Source: Fasciolopsis buskii (Eukaryota > Platyhelminthes > Trematoda > Plagiorchiida > Fasciolidae). From it: a DNA stretch of 64,000 bases. The translations under genes and the position numbers were made by a program. This document shows positions 28,055 to 36,400 of this stretch, piece after piece. A model generated the notes under the pieces. That model was not told the DNA's origin and ran no database searches. It saw only the letters and a program-made list of their open reading frames with translations. The stretch lies in assembly GCA_008360955.1 (NCBI GenBank), contig LUCM01000658.1:28404-92403 (forward strand), in the 5' to 3' direction. Each line of letters opens with the position of its first letter. Position 1 is the first letter of the stretch.

Positions 28055-28691
28055 TTGAGAAGGCGTACACTGAGTTAATACGTTTATCGTGACGTTTCGA
28101 TCCAAACTAGGACTCGTTGTCAAACGTGAATGAGTGATTGAATGGGATCGCTAGTTCCGTTCGGTCTTGTGCACTGTCCGTCTGTTTGTCTCTCTATTCT
28201 GCATCCGGGTCTTGTTAAGATGACGTAATGTTTGTCAATCTCGACATGCCGATTGAACGAGTTATTCGAGTGGAGGGCTTCAAGAATCAGTCGCTCCCCC
28301 TTTCTGTTTGCCCGGCTGACTACCTTTGCGTTGTTGATGTTGACCTCATGGCCTGTTTGTGCACAGTGGTTCCATATCTGCGAGTGTGGGTCAGCGCGTC
28401 GTAGGGCTAAGCTATGTTCGTGCAAGCGTGTGCGTAATTGTTTGCTTGTCTCACCGACATACTGCTTGTCACATCCGAGGCACGGAATGGCATAAACTAC
28501 CCCGGACTGGTCGTGCTGGTCGACGCGATCTTTTCCGTTGAATAGAACAGATCGCAGGGTGCCGGTCGGTTTGTGGGCGATTGTGATATCTATTGGACGT
28601 AGGATGCGTTCGACCGCTTCGGATACTCCCCGTATGTATGGAAGCATCACGATCGATCTGGTCCTCTTTGTGTTTGCCCTCTGCCTTCTGC

Positions 28692-28742
<51 letters not shown>

Positions 28743-29914
28743 AGCAAATCTGAGTGCGTATCAAATGAGAATAAAAACAACCAGAATACAAAAGATAAGT
28801 AAGCATTGTATGGATTTTGCTAGCTTTCCTATCCTTCATCTCCGCTTCATTGGTTACCTTTTTTGACCCATGGTTGGTCAGTGTGAGTTTTACTATCCCG
28901 TTTTCTAAATTAAGATGGAGCAATCACTTAAGAAGTGAAAGGGTCTAAATTACAACGGAATAGGTCGACGTGAGAGCTTTGTGAACCACTGAGATCCGGT
29001 GACTGATTGTTCAATCCGTACGTCCTTCGGTTAAGGCCAGACATTCCGGGTGCCCAGTACAGGTTTGCGTTTTGATATGCACGCCGGGAAGCGCAGTTGG
29101 TCGAGGTTCACGCGTGACTCAATCTGAAGTGGATACCAACACGAATCGAAGCCCAACAAGCTTATCAGCGAGCTTCAAAACAAACAAAATCAAAGTGGCG
29201 GCCTACGAGCTGTCTTCTCACTGCCAGAGATGGCGATAACCATGGAGTCCCTTGATTCTTGCACTGCTCGTGGTCGGTTTGGAATCAGGGATTCAGTAAC
29301 TTCCCTGGACTGACTATCACCCAACTAGGTATACAGCACCGACCATTCTCTTTTATGCTCGCGCAGTTAGGACACTTTCTTTACGAGATTCAGTGAGCTG
29401 AACATACTCAGCGAAAAGCTTTAGCTTGCACGGTCATTTGGGAGCACTTTGAGAGTCATTCTGGGCTAGCAGTCGTCTAGGAGACTGACGCGATCTCCTC
29501 CGAACATGCTTATTTATTCGGTTAACTCTACTGCGATCACTGGATTGACTAAAAGGTCGTCTGCGATGCAGCAACAAGAAAGGGAATGTTGCGTCCGACG
29601 AACCGCTAACTTCGAACACAATCTGCCTCAAAGATCTAATGTGCGTTTCTTTTGCTGTATTTGGAAAATATACATCACGATTATATCAAATACTTGTTTT
29701 CGGACCGGTGGGATGCACGTTTGCAGATTATTTGTTTACTCCTTTTCGTTTCAGATCTCGTGTGTGCGAGGAGGAGAAGCGTGCTACGTTTGGGGATGTA
29801 CTCCTACAGCATCAGGATCTCATTCGTTATCATGAGCAACGGCGTCGTGAATTGGTCGAACGGTACCAAACAGGAAAAGTACTTGAGAAAAACACACCTA
29901 CGGGCAGCGGATAA
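7621..29914 (+). CDS. MRPL19: Mitochondrial large ribosomal subunit protein bL19m, seven exons
   Basis: This gene encodes bL19m, a component of the mitochondrial 39S ribosomal subunit. Exons are 7621-7687, 7735-7903, 13424-13551, 23361-23495, 26626-26813, 27690-27847 and 29755-29914. All introns are GT..AG, phases agree at each junction, and the sum is 1,005 nt (334 aa plus stop). The start gives MRPVIMLTRTGLKTR, a basic and hydroxylated leader typical of a matrix-targeting peptide. Diagnostic L19 segments follow: IPEFYVGSILAVE across exons 3 and 4, FVGICIERYNEGLWTTFTLR in exon 4, then VEIAYELYNPTIQSIEVLLL, RLDQNLLYLRD and PVPVNTKKV in exon 5. Exons 6 and 7 encode the less conserved helical tail. 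The fluke protein is longer than the human one (about 292 aa), mainly in the N-terminal linker and the C-terminus. Exons 1-2 are less certain than 3-6 because they rest on phase, leader character and the RVLPPEFL segment. Intron 1 is only 47 bp; the others are 0.9-9.8 kb and full of transposon remains. Confidence 0.9.
7904..9470. other. MRPL19 intron 2, proximal part
   Basis: No repeat or gene is recognised. A GC-richer block at 8,809-9,012 is open on both strands (64-66 codons each way) but matches nothing I know. The open reading is probably a by-product of base composition. Confidence 0.4.
9476..9792. other. Assembly gap (Ns)
   Basis: A run of 317 N. It is preceded by a short TATATATA and followed by more than 50 bp of (AT)n, so the gap almost certainly sits in an unresolved (TA)n tract. 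Any ORF read through it is an artefact. Confidence 0.98.
9793..9845. repeat. (TA)n microsatellite at gap edge
   Basis: Perfect alternating AT of about 53 bp directly after the N run, ending in ACATATGG. Confidence 0.97.
10340..10520 (+). repeat. Dispersed repeat, probably a LINE 5' part
   Basis: The block around GACTTCTTCAGCACAGGCTG followed by TTGGGAGCATTTCGACAGGC has diverged relatives at 29,390-29,510 and 32,590-32,720, all in the + orientation. All three keep the order 'cttcagca..gctg', 'ggtcatttggagcattt' and 'catgc' in degenerate form. This is a visual comparison only. The family could be the 5' region of the local LINEs or a separate short element. Confidence 0.45.
10470..12870 (-). 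mobile_element. Degenerate RTE-like LINE, endonuclease to C-terminus
   Basis: Read on the minus strand, LINE segments appear in the expected order. An endonuclease-domain piece lies at 12,860-12,640; it reverse-matches 18,170-18,380, including the shared GGATCCCGGTCGACAGCC. A linker piece follows at 12,150-11,900, similar to 57,600-57,850. Reverse-transcriptase residues are at 11,560-11,200, including GFAPVVEMLVKSLPF and a recognisable 'qagfrpgrg' region. The C-terminal end is at 10,700-10,480 (RRHTLGADIRLRIERIILHR, then RWLGLVW). Stops and frameshifts are numerous, and no catalytic YADD remains visible. It is an old dead insertion inside MRPL19 intron 2, antisense to the gene. The pieces may come from more than one insertion. 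Confidence 0.65.
13552..14289. other. MRPL19 intron 3, first part
   Basis: Nothing is recognised apart from a short ATC-rich patch near 13,805-13,825. Open frames on both strands (about 80-95 codons) show no family resemblance. Confidence 0.35.
14290..14890 (-). mobile_element. LINE C-terminal fragment
   Basis: On the minus strand, the region after the catalytic motif is clear: KVLLQDWTTVAPNCIPDAEE, then LTIVDRFTYLDSLTSGSTTV, EISSRISKARVA and, after a frameshift, TWRFRVEDARRLEVFDHRCL followed by RRSNRIRC. This is the conserved 'cKvLlqDW ... FtYLgSlis ... ISkAR' block of RTE-like non-LTR retrotransposons. At least one frameshift separates the halves. The upstream piece (14,879-14,735, AKQQARFQDAGIEVITTEKL) is probably from the same element but is not diagnostic. 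Confidence 0.75.
15270..15510 (-). mobile_element. LINE 5' fragment, inverted
   Basis: The minus-strand reading YSILHHSPRRVIRNALPTGS is a relative of [20 protein letters not shown] encoded at 16,165-16,225 on the plus strand. This is therefore an inverted copy of the N-terminal part of the neighbouring LINE. The two lie head to head about 0.7 kb apart. Confidence 0.65.
15587..17400 (+). mobile_element. RTE-like LINE, 5' region and AP endonuclease domain
   Basis: A 5' region (15,587-16,100) shared in part with 42,590-42,830 precedes a coding stretch from 16,107. From 16,440 it gives a typical apurinic-like endonuclease domain: LNLGSFNVRTL, then SIDVCCVSETRIQDWSR, a TGA at 16,698, SLFVISAYAPIDCS, VVAGDCNAQVGKPS, INHIAVSYRW and VESDHASIW. 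The catalytic Asn, Glu, Asp-Asn (GDCNA) and SDH motifs are all visible; only the TGA and a few changes break it. The reverse transcriptase is missing. The element ends instead in an inverted copy (17,305-17,400) of its own segment at 16,170-16,260. The family is RTE/BovB-like by motif style. Confidence 0.8.
17840..19810 (+). mobile_element. RTE-like LINE, endonuclease through reverse transcriptase, inactive
   Basis: In order: a 5' region related to 38,150-38,226 and 56,270-56,430; a decayed endonuclease ([36 protein letters not shown]); a linker ([20 protein letters not shown]); and reverse transcriptase ([20 protein letters not shown], then [36 protein letters not shown]). Two changes are clearly disabling: TAA at 19,585-19,587 inside the GVR-x-GC motif, and YADD changed to YAGD at 19,711-19,722. 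Further frameshifts split the endonuclease and motif A. The first 1.41 kb (17,869-19,278) is almost identical to 38,227-39,642. The last 0.45 kb matches inverted copies near 61 and 63.8 kb. It lies in MRPL19 intron 3, in the same sense as the gene. Confidence 0.85.
19811..22091. other. MRPL19 intron 3, unassigned
   Basis: No conserved domain or known repeat is seen. The longest frame (20,988-21,293, 101 codons, +) has no recognisable relative. The part near 22,090 would hold the 3' UTR of the antisense ORF, but no clear AATAAA on the minus strand was noticed. Confidence 0.35.
22092..23195 (-). CDS. Single-exon 367-aa protein, weakly RhoGAP-like, nested antisense
   Basis: An uninterrupted 367-codon frame, by far the longest outside the two spliced genes, with an in-frame stop upstream of the ATG (near 23,263). 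The N-terminal 80 residues are polar and Ser/Thr-rich (SISETSTGSRTDTSDATEAP), so probably disordered. The rest is helical: LSYRQLLYFMLPNVPNILMQ, LVDRIDKAIPPLIGLC, SQAAQLLQLLFLRLEDPPFV, YFIQRCQRWC and RFLSRMFAECVIGLPRSY. The order 'vP..l..LvD', 'a.LL.l.f.rLedPp' and 'n....e...flsrmf' loosely recalls the degenerate RhoGAP fold of OCRL/INPP5B-type proteins, but no arginine finger is visible. That assignment is inference only. It lies antisense in MRPL19 intron 3, 165 bp from exon 4. It may be a true intronless gene or a retrocopy that kept its frame. Confidence 0.6.
   Translation of the reverse strand: MTSYWTIEWENSNDPFRQWVSESDAHVKRLFVTPMPRRPVSSDQRSISETSTGSRTDTSDATEAPVSAYEEAELSANLYPELDKFILITEFPRTLSYRQLLYFMLPNVPNILMQLVDRIDKAIPPLIGLCFGISDTSIKECDRMLTTITAARKDVNLCEQIIANCRPSQAAQLLQLLFLRLEDPPFVATDTLCDTVFQKGYFINPRMQVRKEVTSQITRITKECLSTLNVYQQATVSYFIQRCQRWCQSEVAYTIGRNPAANATTIYNEALRFLSRMFAECVIGLPRSYVASRIMINRHDSLMEIKRNIFFVLTAVISNNLWHTNSIETLYIPRDLLPPITITSPIQGNEYNTKPFIPQKIRSFNWL
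23496..26625. other. MRPL19 intron 4
   Basis: No recognised element. One exon-like block is present: a TTACTTTCAG acceptor at about 25,694 is followed by an open frame with unusually ordered composition (LMNRTQELAAYESHWIDSRV) that stops near 25,878. It is not needed for L19, since phases close across the intron, and no family is recognised. Confidence 0.35.
26814..27689. other. MRPL19 intron 5
   Basis: An 876-bp intron with no recognised repeat or gene. Both flanking exon ends are phase 0. Confidence 0.6.
28013..28051. repeat. (TA)n tract at the 3' edge of a Penelope fragment
   Basis: About 40 bp of perfect alternating TA, followed directly by AGAGTTGAGAAGG, the terminal sequence of the Penelope-like element when read on the minus strand. 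Confidence 0.95.
28052..28692 (-). mobile_element. Penelope-like element fragment with GIY-YIG endonuclease
   Basis: The minus-strand frame ends at 28,120. It begins with the linker typical of Penelope elements (MLPYIRGVSEAVERILRP, then ITIAHKPTGTLRSVLFNGKD). It continues into a GIY-YIG nuclease: GVVYAIPCLGCDKQYVGETS carries the GIY-like VVY, the CxxC pair and YVG; RTRLHEH carries the catalytic Arg; a later His-rich segment (IWNHCAQTGHEVN) and ERLILEA supply the remaining conserved His and Glu. This part is intact over about 190 codons. The reverse transcriptase is absent because the copy is 5' truncated. Both ends abut (TA)n tracts. It lies in MRPL19 intron 6. Confidence 0.88.
28088..28126 (-). 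ncRNA. Hammerhead-ribozyme-like motif in Penelope 3' end
   Basis: Read on the minus strand just after the nuclease stop, the order is TTGACAACGAGTCC, a TAGTTT loop, GGA, then TCGAAACGTCACG. The GAGTCC/GGA stem and the GAAAC box are as in Penelope-associated hammerheads. The CUGANGA box is only partly matched, with extra bases, so self-cleavage is doubtful. Confidence 0.4.
28693..28738. repeat. (TA)n tract at the 5' edge of a Penelope fragment
   Basis: About 46 bp of perfect alternating AT that truncates the Penelope linker domain. Together with the tract at 28,013 it brackets the insertion. Confidence 0.95.
29390..29510 (+). repeat. Dispersed repeat copy
   Basis: Diverged relative of 10,340-10,520 (GGTCATTTGGGAGCACTTTG, then a CTCCTCCGAACATGC end). 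It lies in MRPL19 intron 6. Confidence 0.4.
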
Positions 29915-31159
29915 CTCCATCGTGTTGCACTTCCATTTTTACTTACCTGTATGTACAACAAATATATGGCGTGTCTGTCCTCGGGGGCGTTCCAGTCTCT
30001 TGATTAGGATGCCCAGTATCCGGAGTCCAAAAGGCACAGTTCATTGGTAGATCGCATGGTTCAGGCTTCATGGTCGCACGATCTAGGTAAATCTAAAACT
30101 CATTTCCAGGTTAACATCCAGTAAGGATAATGCGATTTAACGTGCGTTTCGGATTCTTTCAAAGAACTGTTTCATGCATCAAGGAATACACTTGGATCCC
30201 CTTTTCATCTCATTTATAGATAATTCCTCGCCGATGGTCATTAACAAACAATGGGGGAACTTCATGCAAGAAGTTAGCTAAGCTTTTGCCGAGAACAACA
30301 TTCCAGTCTCCTAGTCGAAACCAAAGTTGACGGTAGTCCCAAATGAAACAAAGATGTATAGAATCACAAGTTTCCTAAGGGTACAAACTTGGAATCAGCT
30401 AGTTTTTTGCCACTGGAACATAATTTGCACGGCACTTTTTTTCAGGAATTATTAATCATACAGCATGAGCAGAAAAAAACATGATTGTGCGGTTGTATCA
30501 TCTTTGTTAAGAGTCAACAACAGTTTAATGCATCGCGTCTGCGTTGGGATGCGAACACGAACCGGAGCATTTTTCTGTATGCCCTTCGATGTTACGTAAT
30601 GATAGCCTCTCCCGCTCTAAGACAGCAAACAACAGGAAGAGATCAGCGAAAAGACAAAAAGTTGAACAACTATGTAGTAAAGAAAAAGGTTTGGATGCAA
30701 GAATACATCTGACTTCGGTAGAGCTATCTCAGCTTATGTTGCCATACATCGTTTGAGGAGAGCCCTTCAATTCCAACTCGGTAGCTTGAATGGATCTATT
30801 TGGACAGCCCGCTGGTTAAAGGACTCATGCCTTTTTGCGGTGTCATCGGCTCAACCTGCAGTCACTACCTGTCCAGGAGAACGGCGTACTAAATCAGGCT
30901 TCCTGTGATCATGCGCAATCATCCTAACCCATCCATATCTAGTGTCTTTTTTAAAGTTTGGATTCTACGCCCCAGCAGCTTACGCACAACTTACGAAAAA
31001 AATTCTCCAACCACGCTAGGAATACAAACGGCGCTAAAACACTAAGGTTCTCCACACATTTGTCCGCAGTGCCCATGTTGAGTCGCGTAGAACAGTCGAC
31101 TGTATAAACTCCGACTTCTGATCGATAGTCAATTTTCACGCCAATACCACAGATCTCTC
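29915..31159. other. Intergenic, downstream of MRPL19
   Basis: L19 3' flank. No AATAAA is seen within the first 150 bp, although ATATATGG-type AT-rich sequence follows the stop. An open frame at 30,485-30,712 has no recognised relative. Confidence 0.4.
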
Positions 31160-32600
31160 AGGTTGGCGAATGCCAGTCGAGGCTTCTGATGTACGACCAC
31201 CTGATTAGATACAGTTACCCAAGTAACGAGGCCTTTCTATCGCATCTTTTTCCCCTGCAAGAACCAAGGTTCGGTTTTGAGCCAATCCAGTCCTGTACCA
31301 GAATTCTATACCTCGAAGGTGCGAAATGCATCCCAAACATATCTAGTGTCATTCGACGGCAGATAAACATCTGCAAATTACTTAGGTCTCCATTCAGTAG
31401 TACAATGTCGCCCGCATGTTCGAAGTCAAGCAGTTTCCGGTCTGAGCAATCTCCAAAGGGATAGGACGATGTCCATTATCATCTCACCTACAAAACTGAA
31501 GAACTTAAAGGCGGCAGTCCTGACGAACACGCCCTGTCGCGGTGAGCTCGAGTGAAAATCCGCCGTAGGTGCGAACTCGGCTTCGACGGTTCGAGTGCAG
31601 AGATTGGATGAGCTGAGTGAATTTCTCTGGCACACCCTTCCGTGAGAAGCAGCGACAAAATTCTACGACTGACTGAGTCGGACACCCCTCTCAGATTGAA
31701 GATAGAAATTGAGTTTATGGGAAGTGTTTTTGTTCCTAGTAGGGTTTCGCATGTGGATAGATGGCCAAAATCTCCCCGGGACGAACAAACGGTTTCACGG
31801 TTATTGCCGCTCTCCAGGTATGCGTACTCCGTGTTCTTCTCTCCAACCATCCCTATACTAGTGCCCTCTTTTCTTAGTTTCTCACTAGGAGCGTGAATGG
31901 ACGATAAGTCCATTATGGAGAGTGTCTGCTCTGAGATTTGTCGCAAAATGAATATTTGGTCAAGTAGACCCCGACGAGGACGGAAACTGGCTTGATCCTC
32001 TCGGGAACTAGATAACTGGCGGAGGATAACGCCCGTGAGCAGTTTGTTTGCGTTACCTAACAAGTTAATTCGTCTATGGTTTTTACATAAGGATCTGTCA
32101 CTCTTCCTGTAAGTCGGCACAATCTTTGATTAACACAAACCATTAGGAATCCTTTTTCTTGCCCAGATTGATCCCCGGAGTTTTAGAACGGCGGCGTTAA
32201 CACTTGGCCGCCCACCTTGAAGAAGGACGGTGTCAGTTTATCTGGTCTACTTGCCCGATGCTTTCGAAGAAGAGCTATCTCCCTAATGATCTCTATTTCT
32301 GTTGGAGGAGATCATCCGATAAAGGTTTCAACTGATACAGATAGCTGCACCATTTTCTGTTCCCCTCTCCACCAATACTCGCGGTAATTTCCCAGGCCCC
32401 CGATCAAGTGACTTCTCGCTGTACGTGGGATGGACCTGCGGGCGTCCAGCGAAACAACTGAGATTGAGGATATCTGTGGTGCCCAGGAAACTTCGTCGCC
32501 GCAGATGATGGTGAGGATAGCGCTATACGCTGCGTAGACAATTTCCCTTAGACTAACTGCCAAAGACCACCCATCGCGGTGGACAATACTGGGCATTTAC
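31160..32600 (-). mobile_element. Degenerate LINE reverse transcriptase between the two genes
   Basis: On the minus strand, a linker remnant (TEIEIIREIALLRKHRAS) near 32,300-32,230 is followed by YRKSDRSLCKNHRRINLLGN and KLLTGVILRQL, then QASFRPRRGLLDQIFILRQI (32,110-31,930). The end of the palm lies at 31,460-31,250 (FEHAGDIVLLNGD, then FGMHFAPSRYRILVQDWIGS). The catalytic YADD reads HAGD. Many stops and frameshifts are present. The upstream frame at 32,596-32,312 may be the decayed endonuclease-to-RT linker. Motifs place it with the same RTE-like family as the copies at 17.8 and 60 kb, but it is much more diverged. Confidence 0.75.
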
Positions 32601-32720
32601 CCTAATCCTCGCAATTTGGTGAAGACGCTCACGCCACGAGAATCCAGTGAGTAGGACTTCTTCAGCAAACGCTGTTTAAAACGCACGGTCGTTTGGAGAC
32701 ATTTCAAGAGGCATTTAGGA
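32590..32720 (+). repeat. Dispersed repeat copy
   Basis: Relative of 10,340-10,520: GGGCATTTACCCTAATCCTC, then GACTTCTTCAGCAAACGCTG and GGTCGTTTGGAGACATTTCA. Confidence 0.45.
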
Positions 32721-33426
32721 CATGCAGGTGATCCACTACGAACCATATGAGGGCTCTGGGAAGCATTCACATTAATGATTCAATGACCCTTCTGTCGGCT
32801 AACTGTTATCATATTTTCGCGAAGCAAGGGCAAGGTCGGGTAGTCGAACGTACGCACTAAGCCTATAAATCTAACTGTTTCTAGGAGCCAACTGCTTAGT
32901 CCGATTTTCCGCTACATCTCGATTAACTAAAGTTGCTGAGTTGCTGTAATAAAACCACTGGGTTCTATTCAATGGACAATAGTTTGGGTTTGGGTACCAA
33001 CTATTGGATGGTCTATCCATCGACTGGGAGTTCGATCGACTGTAGTCCTTTAGGCTTCCGGATTCTGTTATGATTCACTGTTTGCTACCTTACACAAACT
33101 ACAACTGTACAAAACCGAACGCATATCTACCACAAATAATGGACTGCTTGTGGTCTAATTACAAAAATTGGCTAATAGTCACAAGTATGAGAAGTCGTTT
33201 ATCCCGTTACATTCACAGGCAAAAGAGGTATGTTTATGTAGATTCTCAGTGAAATCTGAATCTGCAAATGACGTGCAACATAGAAATGGTTCGATATAAG
33301 GAAAACGAAAAGGGGTTACAGCTTTTATCCTTTGTGGATGAGAATTTGTATTTGGTAAAAGTAAGTGACGTTTCTCTCTAGATTACGACTAATTTCAAAT
33401 TGGTGATTTTGGATGCGTGTGTAAGG
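32721..33426. other. Intergenic, downstream of the riboflavin transporter
   Basis: This is the 3' flank of the minus-strand transporter. No conserved ORF is seen. The 3' UTR and poly(A) site should lie here but were not pinned down. Confidence 0.4.
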
Positions 33427-36400
33427 TTAACAATATACTTTTGATTGAAAGAGACGAAAATAGACTATCAAGAGAAAACTGATCACAGCTCCGACAGCCG
33501 CACCCATCTGTGTGGCAAGACCTGCTAGACGCAAGGCCATCGGTTCATCGCTATGACCAGAAAGATATAGCCACCACCAGGTGCGAAGGCCACCGAAACC
33601 GGCGCGAACCAGAATCCAGGATAACACCTGTGAACAGGACAACGAAAAATGCAAATTGAACAGTGTTAAAATATGAACGTCTTGTGGAAACCAATTTGTG
33701 GCTGATTCTCAGTTCTTACAACGATCCACCAACTTCACGTTGTCAAGTCGAGGCATGGCACATTTTATTAAGCGACAGAAAATACTGAGAAAGCAAACAA
33801 GAAAAGTTCTAGCGCGGCTGCGGTGTTAACTGTAACATCTAATCTTGTCTAGACGGACCTCGTTAAGCGTAAACTCTCATATTTTGAAGTAAACCGGTTA
33901 CGCGATTTTCTTCGTTGTTAGACCCATAAAACGATGCGAGGAACCATGAAACCGATGCGACATTCGTGAATACTGTACTAAACAAAACCGGTATGGTTGT
34001 CACCGAGTGATAAGGAAACCAAAGACTTGAAATATCTACCAATTTATCGGGAACGGTGGGAGTTTTTCGGAGAAGTGTGTACACATGATTTGATCTTGAT
34101 TAATTTCGCCACAATTCTGTCGAATTTGTATCGTGAAATTCTCAAATGAAAACTCCGACCATCCTTCGACGTGTCTCAGCTGGTAGGACGCAGACTGTAG
34201 AAATGACCAGGTTCGGAACCCATTGAGATAAGTAACTTGTTACATTAGGATTTGATAACAGATATCTTCGCTGTCGAATTTCAGGGATATTTTTTGCCTG
34301 ACTGTTCAGAGATCAGATAGGCTGTAGAAGTGCAAAAATTCACTGCTGGTGATGCGCAACATAGTCGAAAGAATGAAATTCACCTCCTACGGTATTCAAA
34401 GCGCCATCCTCAGAGGGGATCACGTGGATGGGTCTCATTCCATCTACCGTCATGGCAGTGGATTACAATTAGTACCTGAGTCGGTAATGACAGAAATATA
34501 AGTAATTTGGTGGTCAGACAAAGCTGAAAGTGATCGATTAATGAATCTATTAATACCTGTAAGAGACGATGCAACTAACCATCAGATATGACTGCCGTCC
34601 AGACCATGGGACAGAGGAACAACAACTCAATTATTTCTGCAAGGACCAGGCAGTTTGCCCTAATATGCTCTGGTTTTGATTGGTGCCTCGCAGCACCGAG
34701 TACCAGTAAAAAAACGTGAGACCATAATTCACGGGAACTGCAGAAAACTGGGAACATTTCGAATACAAGGACACTGCAGACTGCGACGTTTATAACTATG
34801 CCATCGAAGATCTCCAACCATCGTGGACTCCACTCAGGCATTCAGCCCCGACCTACTCCTGGCAGTCCATTGGCTGGGATTTTCATAACCTTTCGCTAGG
34901 TCTCGAACTGTCCAGCCTGAACAGCGTACTTCGAGGGAATCAATCTGTGGGCGTGCGTAACCCATTTAATCACATTCAGTGCTTCTTCTCACAACTGAGG
35001 TCTGTGACTCAATGCCACAAATCTCATCCCTGAGTTACCAGGAAAATTCCCACACCGTATTTGGTTGACTCTATGAAGGTAGCGGTGCTCGAACACCAAC
35101 AGCCTTCGCATATCTTCTGCCTGATACGGTAATGTTTCGAATCCGTATAGCAGGACCAATTTGACCTCTGGTCGATAAGCGGACGGCACAAATGTCTCAG
35201 ATTCGTAAACGCCCATCGAGTCCTCTGTAGACGCAGAAACACTTCGTCCAGTATGCGACCACTCAGCGAAGTGTAGCTGTCCAAATGTCAACATTCACAT
35301 CGTCCAACGCCTTTACTCCAAGGATAAGGCTCGGGTTCGAACAAATCCGGTCCTGTGATAGCATTTTACCTTTTGGAGATTGAAAACACATTTCAAGCAT
35401 ACATTTACCGTCGTTCAGACGACAGCAAGAAGTTTGCCACTTCTCTGGATTTTCATTCTGGAGTAGGTCATTTGCACATTCTAAAACGAACCTTTGACCG
35501 TCAGAGCAAATGTCAATGCCACCGTTTTCACATGAAGAGAAGGCCACTTCGACAATCATTTCAACTACAAGGTTGGAGATGAAAAGTGAAAGACGGCAAC
35601 TATGACAAGTAGTACCTCAACTCCATCAATGGATTTGCTCCCTCTCAGGAGAGTAAGAACGCGTTAGCACACGGAACGGTTCGTTACTAAGAAATTATTT
35701 CATTCGATTGGAAATGAATTCCATATGATTAAACCGTTTTACTTGCTGGGTGAATGGCCACAGCCTTACACCTACGAAGTCAAAACAAATGTTTTCAGGC
35801 GGATTTTGGTTGACAGGATGTCAACTGATTTTTTGTAGTGAGTTCGTTAGACAATGTGCAGTGATTTTTCTGTTTATCACTGCATCTTCGATTAAGCACT
35901 ATCAAAATACCCATGATTTTACCTCACTTGTTATTAACAGGACATAAAGAAGTTCGGCTCAGTTTGCACAAGCGGACTGTGGAAGATCACAAAATATGAT
36001 TAGGGGGTCAGTAATTGTGACATACGAAATGAGGCTTTTTTCCTTCTTAAACAACAATTCTTCTTAAAGCTTTTATCGTCCACGTTAGAAACTCGCGTGA
36101 ACAATCTCCGAAGCTAAAACGAGAATTTTAGCTGCACACTGACGTCCCTCGAAGTGTACTGTCTACAAATCGGAGCGATAAAAATGAGAGATCATGATGA
36201 ATTAGTTGTAGAACATTGACTGCCTGTTAAGATTAACCGAATATGACAGAACCCGGGAGTCTGAAGCGAAACAGAAGTTAGGCATCGATGATTATTTGCA
36301 TAATGAAACTGAATCTTGGGTGCAGATTCAGTGAGTGCCGTTGAGATTGTCGTCAGTTTACCCGGTACCCACGATACCTGCACAGATCTGCACACACGAT

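Noticed and set aside
34171..34232. Functional tRNA gene
   Set aside because: No convincing acceptor stem or full cloverleaf.
34575..34841. Hydrophobic 88-codon frame as a transporter exon
   Set aside because: Exons 5 and 6 join in phase 0 and give continuous family sequence (FLA to VLSW); the frame matches no SLC52 segment.
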